From assembly GCF_028737265.1 (NCBI RefSeq), contig NZ_JAQZAK010000007.1, positions 186,001 to 250,000 on the forward strand: a stretch of DNA of 64,000 nucleotides, read 5' to 3'. Positions 59,114 through 64,000 of the stretch are shown here, in pieces (position 1 is the stretch's first letter; each line of letters opens with the position of its first letter). The notes below the pieces were generated by a model. It did not search any database. It was not told the DNA's origin and saw only the letters and a list, made by a program, of their open reading frames with translations. The stretch is from Actinomycetospora callitridis. GTDB lineage: Bacteria; Actinomycetota; Actinomycetes; Mycobacteriales; Pseudonocardiaceae. The translations under genes and the position numbers were made by a program.

Positions 59114-61507
59114 CCGCGTCCGGCAGGTCATCGGGGGCTCCTGCCAGGTGCCGTCGATCACCGGGGGCTCCGGTCCGTAGAGACGGAAGATCGCGGTGAA
59201 CGCGCCCGCCGGCGCGGGCAGCCAATTGGCTCGTTCCTCGGGCGCCGACGGTTCGTCGTGCTGCACGGTCAGGGTCAGGGAGCCGTCCGGCCCGAACACC
59301 AGGCCCTCGGTGCGGTCGCCGATCGAGTACCGGTCGATCGGGTTGTCGACCAGCAGGCGGCTCGGGAGCGCGTACATCGTGATCGACCAGAAGAGCTTGA
59401 CCGGCGGGAGCCGGTCGGCCGGGAAGTGCACCGTGTAGGAGTCCCCGCCCGTCAGCGGACGACCCTGCTCGTCGGCGTGCCAACCGATGTAGATCGCTTC
59501 CTCGACGTCGTTGCCGTAGATGCCCATCGCCGCGGCCGTGGCGCGACGCAGGTAGTCCTGGCCCAGGCTCGCGCGACTGCCGAAGAGCCCGACCGAGGAG
59601 TGCGTCGCGTGGATGGCATCGTCCAGCCGACGGCGCCCGTCCTCGACGCCGGCGTCGAGCGCGGCTCGCTGCTCGTCGGTCAGCGACGCGGCGTCGAACG
59701 ACCATCCCGGACCGATGCCCGCGCGGGCGAACGTGCTCATGAGCTCTCGCTCGGAGGGGTCGGGCGGCTGGCAGAACTGCAGCAGGAAGTTCAGGTAGGC
59801 GATGAACTCGCGGCTCAGGGCCCGCTGCTCGTCCCACGCCGGCCAGTCCACGGCCGGGGCGGGCGGGGGTGGCTCCGTGCCGGCCACGGCGTGCCGTGGC
59901 GCGAGCCCGTACTGCTCCTGCAGCGCCTCGACGTTCGCCAGGTCGTGCGGTCCGTCGAGGCCCGTGCGACCCAGGCAGCCGATGAACTCGGTCTCGGACC
60001 GGAACACCCCGTCGATGCCCTCGGGCACGTCCCCGTCCCAGCCCGGGCCGGCGAACAGGTAGCGGCCCCCGGCCCGGCCGGTGCTGAGGACGCCGGCGTA
60101 GGCGAAGTTGTAGGTGAACAGGTCGAACCACTGGAACGTCACGTACCGGTCCCCCGGGACCGGCGGCACCGTGAGCACCCACGGTTCGGCGCGCAGGTCC
60201 AGCCAGGCCCAGGAGTACGGGGTGTCGTTGTTGGCCGTGACGATGTCGGTGTCGGCGGGGGTGTAGACGCGGTCGTAGTGGCGGAACCGACCGAAGCCCC
60301 CGACGTAGCCGGGGAACGTCTCGTCCACGGCCTGCTCGTAGAGGGTCTTGTAGTTGAACAGCATCGCGTAGGCGTAGACGAACGCGTCGGCCGTCGTGGC
60401 CCTCAGCTCGTCCGGTCCGGCGTCCACCCGATGGCCTCCCCCGATCCGCATCCCTGACCCGCGCACGGTAGGGAGGCGCCCGGTGTCGTGGCCTCCTCCT
60501 GAGCGGGTGAGATCGAGTTCGACCTGGCCCGCCTCAGCCCACCCGTCGACGACCACCCGCACCTCGTGCACGGCGTTGCGCGCCGCGTCGAGGGGCTGGA
60601 CGCGCCCCTGTGTGTCGGTGGCGCGGGCGGCGAGCACGTGCTCGCCCGGCGGCAGCTCGAGCGCGAGGGCGAAGTGCTGCCACGTCCGGTGCTCGCCCCG
60701 CGCCTCCAGGGTCGCCGGACGCCACCGGCCGTCCACGCCGACCTCGAGCGACGCCACCGGGAACGCTCCCCACGCCCACCCGCTCACCTCGACGGCGCCG
60801 CCGACGCGTGCTCCCTCGACCGGGGTCGTGATCACGCTGGTGACGTCGAGGTCGCGTACCGGCTGCGGCCGGGGCTCGCCGGGCACGCTGCGCTGGTAGA
60901 GGCGGGTGGTGAACAGGTGCTCGGGACGCCGGTCGGCGACGGTGAGCGCGCGGAGCCACTTGACGTTGTTGGTGCCGAAGTACCCGGGCACCACGAGCCG
61001 CGCCGGCCCGCCGTGCTCGTCGTCCAGCGGCGCCCCGTTCATCCCCAGCGCCACGATCCCGCGCTCGCGGGCGACCTCGAGAGGCACGTCCTTGCGGTAC
61101 TCGGTGCACGCGACGTCGGCGAAGACCCCGGCGTCGGCGCCGGTCGCCCACAGCGCCGACGCCGGCGCCGCGCCGGCGGCCTCGAGGAGCGCCGCGACCG
61201 GGACGCCGTGCCACACCACGTTCGCGGCCCGTCGTACGAAGACGCCCGGCTCGAGCGGGTTGCCGAAGCACTCGAGGACGGCCGGCACGTCGACGGTGGG
61301 CAGGGCGCGCAGCGCGGGCAGGTCCAGCTCCCGCGGCGTCGCGACGTCGCCGTCGATCCACAGCCGCCACGACCCGCGGTCGACGTGGGCGATGCCGAAG
61401 TGCCCGATGACGTAGACGTCGTCGATCGCCGTCACGCGCTCGCCGAGGCGCTCCGGGCCGGGGATCCACTTCGTCGTCGACGCGGGGTCCATGGGCGTGG
61501 CGGTCAC
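59099..61507 (-). CDS. Fusion of sulfite-oxidase-type molybdoenzyme and DUF1254/DUF1214 protein
   Basis: One uninterrupted 802-codon frame. Residues 1-330 are a sulfite-oxidase-family Mo-cofactor protein: 'VYVIGHFGIAHVDRGSWRLWIDGDVATPRELDLPALRALPTVDVPAVLECFGNPLEP' with the presumptive molybdenum Cys80, 'ACTEYRKDVPLE', 'GGPARLVVPGYFGTNNVKWLRALTV', and a Mo-co dimerisation-like region (about 215-325). A ~40-residue linker follows. Residues about 370-505 match DUF1254 ('YTPADTDIVTANNDTPYSWAWLDLRAEPWVL', 'DLFTYNFAYAGVLSTGR..GRYLFAGPGW') and 690-785 DUF1214. An in-frame ATG at residue 353 (60451) could start the second half separately. No haem domain or Tat signal is present. Confidence 0.82.
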   Translation of the reverse strand: MTATPMDPASTTKWIPGPERLGERVTAIDDVYVIGHFGIAHVDRGSWRLWIDGDVATPRELDLPALRALPTVDVPAVLECFGNPLEPGVFVRRAANVVWHGVPVAALLEAAGAAPASALWATGADAGVFADVACTEYRKDVPLEVARERGIVALGMNGAPLDDEHGGPARLVVPGYFGTNNVKWLRALTVADRRPEHLFTTRLYQRSVPGEPRPQPVRDLDVTSVITTPVEGARVGGAVEVSGWAWGAFPVASLEVGVDGRWRPATLEARGEHRTWQHFALALELPPGEHVLAARATDTQGRVQPLDAARNAVHEVRVVVDGWAEAGQVELDLTRSGGGHDTGRLPTVRGSGMRIGGGHRVDAGPDELRATTADAFVYAYAMLFNYKTLYEQAVDETFPGYVGGFGRFRHYDRVYTPADTDIVTANNDTPYSWAWLDLRAEPWVLTVPPVPGDRYVTFQWFDLFTYNFAYAGVLSTGRAGGRYLFAGPGWDGDVPEGIDGVFRSETEFIGCLGRTGLDGPHDLANVEALQEQYGLAPRHAVAGTEPPPPAPAVDWPAWDEQRALSREFIAYLNFLLQFCQPPDPSERELMSTFARAGIGPGWSFDAASLTDEQRAALDAGVEDGRRRLDDAIHATHSSVGLFGSRASLGQDYLRRATAAAMGIYGNDVEEAIYIGWHADEQGRPLTGGDSYTVHFPADRLPPVKLFWSITMYALPSRLLVDNPIDRYSIGDRTEGLVFGPDGSLTLTVQHDEPSAPEERANWLPAPAGAFTAIFRLYGPEPPVIDGTWQEPPMTCRTRSPRG

Positions 61508-61639
61508 GACGGGACCTCCCGGGTGGTCACGGTCCGGCGGCGGGCCTGCCCAGGCTCCCGGTGCCGGGCGCCCCGGGTCCAGAGGACGGCACCGCGAACG
61601 GCTGTGGTGGCGGGCCGGACCTGCGTAGCGTCAGGGCGC

Positions 61640-63109
61640 ATGACGACGCCGTCGGTGCTGGACGAGACGCAGCTGGGCCACCTGCGCCACTGGGACAACC
61701 TCTCCCGCCGTCTGCCCCACGACTGGTCGCTGATGCAGGGCAAGGGCGCGGGCGAGGACGACTTCGGCAGCTACCGGTTCCAGCTCGCCTACATGATCTA
61801 CGGGCTGGCCCTCACCCACCGCCACCGGCTCCCGGCGGCCCCGGGCCTGTTCCGCCCGATGATCCAGCGCCTCATCGAGAAGCTGCTGATGCCCGACGTC
61901 TGGCTCTACTGGCGCGACGTCTCGCGCGGTGGGATGGTCGCGAACGCGCACCTCTCCGAGGGCTACCACGAGGAGTGGGACCCCGTGGTGCGCGACAACA
62001 TCATGTACTCGGCGTACGTGCAGTCCTGCGCCCTGCTGCACGACCACCTCTTCGCCGAGGACCGCTACGCCGAGCCGGGCGCGCTGACCTTCCGGCACTG
62101 GTCGTTCTTCTGGGGCGGCGAGGAGAAGCGCTTCTCCTACGACCGCGACTCGCTCAACGAGCACCTCTACTGGCAGATGGTCGAGAACGGCTACCTCGGC
62201 GTCGCCTGCGAGCCGAACTGCGTGTTCCAGATCTGCAACCAGCCGGCGATCCTCGGCTTCCGGCTGCACGACGTCCTCACCGGCGGGGACCGCGCCACCG
62301 AGGTGGTGGCCGGCTACGAGAAGGCCTGGGCCGACTTCGGCCGCCTCGACGGGGCCGGGCACTACAACCAGATGGTCCTCGAGGACAGCAAGGTCGTGGC
62401 GCCGAACGCCATGCTCGCGCCCTGGGTCGACGCCTGGTGCGGGGCGCTGATGAACACCTGGAACCGCGACTTCGTGCGGGAGAACTACCCCCGCCAGGTG
62501 GCGGAGTTCCTCGTCCCCGGACCCGACGGCACCCTCTCGGTGCGCTCCGCGCCGGCGAGGAACGTGATGGGCCAGGCCGTCATCACCGACACCTGCGACA
62601 CCGGGTGGGTCGCCGCCTGGGCCTCCGAGATGGGCGACCGCGCCACCCTCGACGGCCTGCTCGCCCACGCCGACCGGTTCATGGCGCCCGCCCGGCAGGA
62701 CGGCGGTCTCTACTACCCGCGCAACGACACCCCGGCCGACGCCGACGGCCACCGCACCGAGGTCGAGCCGATGACGGGCAACGTCCTGCTCGGCTACGCC
62801 CGTCTGAACGTCCCCGACGGGCTGCACGAGCTCTACCAGCGCCCGTGGGGACCCGACCACTTCACCGAGCCCGCGCTGACCGAGGTCGGACGCGACGTCG
62901 AGGTCCACCGCGCCGAGGTCGTCGACGGGGTCCTGCACGCCCGTCTGCGACGCACCGGGGACGGCGAGCCGACCGTCGTCGTCGGACGTGTGCCGGAGGG
63001 CGCGCGGCTGCGGATCGACGGCCGGGAGGTCGAGGCACGCCCGGTGCCCGAGGGCCTGCGCGTCGACGTCACCCCCGGACCGGCGCACGACCTCGAGCTG
63101 GTGCCGTGA
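61640..63109 (+). CDS. Linalool dehydratase/isomerase-like enzyme
   Basis: 489 residues. 'EDDFGSYRFQLAYMIYGLALTHRHRLPAAPGLFRPMIQRLIEKLLMPDVWLYW' and 'YLGVACEPNCVFQICNQPAILGF' are hallmarks of the linalool dehydratase/isomerase (Ldi) superfamily, an (alpha/alpha)6-barrel fold. Cys190 and Cys199 are nine residues apart, the spacing I recall for the two catalytic cysteines of LinD; a third Cys (194) lies between. The C-terminal ~70 residues form a beta-rich domain. No signal peptide is seen, so a cytoplasmic location is likely. GTGA overlap couples it to the SCO1-like gene. Substrate unknown. Confidence 0.85.
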   Translation: MTTPSVLDETQLGHLRHWDNLSRRLPHDWSLMQGKGAGEDDFGSYRFQLAYMIYGLALTHRHRLPAAPGLFRPMIQRLIEKLLMPDVWLYWRDVSRGGMVANAHLSEGYHEEWDPVVRDNIMYSAYVQSCALLHDHLFAEDRYAEPGALTFRHWSFFWGGEEKRFSYDRDSLNEHLYWQMVENGYLGVACEPNCVFQICNQPAILGFRLHDVLTGGDRATEVVAGYEKAWADFGRLDGAGHYNQMVLEDSKVVAPNAMLAPWVDAWCGALMNTWNRDFVRENYPRQVAEFLVPGPDGTLSVRSAPARNVMGQAVITDTCDTGWVAAWASEMGDRATLDGLLAHADRFMAPARQDGGLYYPRNDTPADADGHRTEVEPMTGNVLLGYARLNVPDGLHELYQRPWGPDHFTEPALTEVGRDVEVHRAEVVDGVLHARLRRTGDGEPTVVVGRVPEGARLRIDGREVEARPVPEGLRVDVTPGPAHDLELVP

Positions 63110-63627
63110 GCGCGCCCACCGACGTCGCCTTCGACCTCGTCGACCACCACGGCGACCCGGTCGACGCCCGGTCCTACCCCGGCGCGTGGCTCCTGGTGCA
63201 GTTCGGCTTCACCTCGTGCCGCGTCGTGTGTCCCCGGGCGCTCACCCGGCTCACCGCGGCCCTCGACGCGCTCGACGACGTCGTGGCCGACCGGGTCCGG
63301 CCGCTCTACGTGAGCGTCGATCCCGAGCGCGACACCCCCGACGTCATGCGGGACTTCCTCGCCGCGTCCTACCCGCGCTTCACCGGGCTCACCGGCACCC
63401 CGGAGCAGGTCGAGGCGGCCAAGCGGGCCTTCCGCGTGTTCGCCCGCCGCCGCGCCGACCCCGAGGACCCGGACGGCTACGCCGTCCCGCACACCGCGAT
63501 CACCTACCTCGTCGACCCCGACGGACGCCTCGCCCACCACTGGCCCGACACCGCCGACGCCCCGACCGTCGCCGCCGGACTGACCGCGCGCGTGGCGGCC
63601 GGGATCGGGGCGAGCCCGTCACCCTGA
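63106..63627 (+). CDS. SCO1/SenC family copper-binding protein
   Basis: 173 residues from GTG. The thioredoxin-like fold has the Cu-binding CxxxC 'FGFTSCRVVCPRALTRL' and the distal His in 'YAVPHTAITYLVDPDGRLAHHW'; 'LYVSVDPERDTPDVMRDFLAASYPRFTGLTGTPEQVEAAKRAF' is the family core. SCO proteins deliver copper to cytochrome oxidase or act as thiol-disulfide enzymes, normally with a membrane anchor. This copy has none and is coupled to the Ldi-like gene, which suggests a specialised role. Confidence 0.9.
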   Translation: MSAPTDVAFDLVDHHGDPVDARSYPGAWLLVQFGFTSCRVVCPRALTRLTAALDALDDVVADRVRPLYVSVDPERDTPDVMRDFLAASYPRFTGLTGTPEQVEAAKRAFRVFARRRADPEDPDGYAVPHTAITYLVDPDGRLAHHWPDTADAPTVAAGLTARVAAGIGASPSP

Positions 63628-63630
63628 CCG

Positions 63631-63649
63631 CGTCAGGGAGGCCCTGACG
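63631..63649. terminator. Hairpin between SCO1-like and TetR-like genes
   Basis: CGTCAGGG-AGG-CCCTGACG, perfect 8-bp arms with a three-base loop; an overlapping alternative pairs CCCTGA (63622-63627) with TCAGGG. It terminates the convergent genes and overlaps the TetR-like 3' end. Confidence 0.6.
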
Positions 63650-64000
63650 GGGTCGCGGCGAGCCGGTCGAGGAGCAGGGCGAACAGCTGCTCGGCGAACG
63701 CCACGTCCCTGCCCCGTGCGAGGGACAGCACGGCGATGCCCGTCGAGGTGGCCTGCAGGAGCGCGAGCGACACCGAGTCGGCGTCCCTCCCCGCGGTGGC
63801 GAGCACCTCCGCGCCCAGCGGCGCGACGCCGGCGGCGAGGGCGCCGAAGGCGGTGCGGACCGCCTCGTTCTGGTCGGCGGCCTCGGTCAGGGCCAGCAGC
63901 ACGCGGGTGTCCTCGGGCGAGCTGAACACCCGCGCCAGGGCCGTGACCTGCTCGGCCCTGCCGTCGGCGCCGGAGAGGGTCTCGGTCAGCAGGGCGACGC
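63633..64000 (-). CDS. TetR-like regulator, C-terminal part (runs off the window)
   Basis: About 122 C-terminal residues are visible: 'ALLTETLSGADGRAEQVTALARVFSSPEDTRVLLALTEAADQNEAVRTAFGALAAGVAPLGAEVLATAGRDADSVSLALLQATSTGIAVLSLARG'. The all-helical pattern resembles the ligand-binding region of TetR-type regulators; the DNA-binding N-terminus would lie beyond 64000. The frame remains open to the window edge, so the start seen at 63929 is not the real one. It is convergent with the SCO1-like gene. Confidence 0.5.
   Translation of the reverse strand, partial: VALLTETLSGADGRAEQVTALARVFSSPEDTRVLLALTEAADQNEAVRTAFGALAAGVAPLGAEVLATAGRDADSVSLALLQATSTGIAVLSLARGRDVAFAEQLFALLLDRLAATPSGPP

Overview
This is a chromosomal window from a very GC-rich actinomycete. 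GTG starts, short overlaps of the GTGA/ATGA type, GC-rich hairpins without T-tracts, and families such as GvpO, DUF5997, DUF6777, SCO6745, GAF-ANTAR and a DUF4333-tailed serine/threonine kinase all point that way. The mixture most resembles the Pseudonocardiaceae (Pseudonocardia/Actinomycetospora type); that placement is inference from gene content, not from a marker gene. No rRNA, tRNA, CRISPR array, phage gene, transposase or biosynthetic megasynthase was seen.

Layout. 0-6 kb: stress and regulatory genes (DUF1269 protein, anti-sigma-type ATPase, a lone GvpO, DUF5997 divergent from a LysR-type effector domain, cupin, an MBL-fold hydrolase divergent from an AraC regulator, and a degenerate STAS protein). 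6-15.4 kb: two minus-strand operons built on the same plan. Each pairs an SRPBCC protein with a zinc alcohol/formaldehyde-dehydrogenase-like enzyme, and the second adds a third such dehydrogenase and a PfpI-type protein. Between them lie a GAF-ANTAR regulator, preceded by ten copies of a 12-bp repeat, and a PucR-type regulator; a GlsB-type membrane protein follows. 15.6-22 kb: a decayed VOC gene, an ArsR/SRPBCC pair, xylose isomerase divergent from a class II histone-deacetylase-like hydrolase, another SRPBCC protein and a membrane protein. 22-27.6 kb: a hemerythrin-nitroreductase fusion, then three divergent enzyme/regulator pairs (FAD monooxygenase/TetR, DoxX/TetR, cupin/MarR), each with an inverted repeat in the shared promoter.

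27.7-38 kb: a large LuxR-type ATPase regulator divergent from a DUF6777 surface protein with a collagen-like tract, then a minus-strand series (alpha/beta hydrolase, CPBP protease, small membrane protein, TetR with twin operators, DHA2 transporter, epoxide hydrolase). 38-46.5 kb: a second epoxide hydrolase coupled to a thioredoxin-like protein, another alpha/beta hydrolase, two SDR enzymes, an ANTAR-like protein, a RibD-type reductase and a second FAD monooxygenase. 46.5-53 kb: a methyltransferase remnant with its core deleted, PASTA and DUF2277 proteins, a SEC-C protein, an SCO6745 protein, stomatin/SPFH and an acyl-CoA synthetase. 52.4-59 kb: a membrane-anchored SH3-like protein downstream of a Ser/Thr kinase, HrpB helicase and a six-helix membrane protein.

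59-64 kb holds the most unusual block. A single continuous frame joins a sulfite-oxidase-type molybdoenzyme to a DUF1254/DUF1214 protein. Divergent from it is a linalool dehydratase/isomerase-like enzyme, translationally coupled to a SCO1-type copper protein, with a TetR-like gene running off the window edge. The general impression is an accessory, detoxification and small-molecule-oxidation region with many regulator/enzyme pairs, several paralogous duplications and a few decaying genes.
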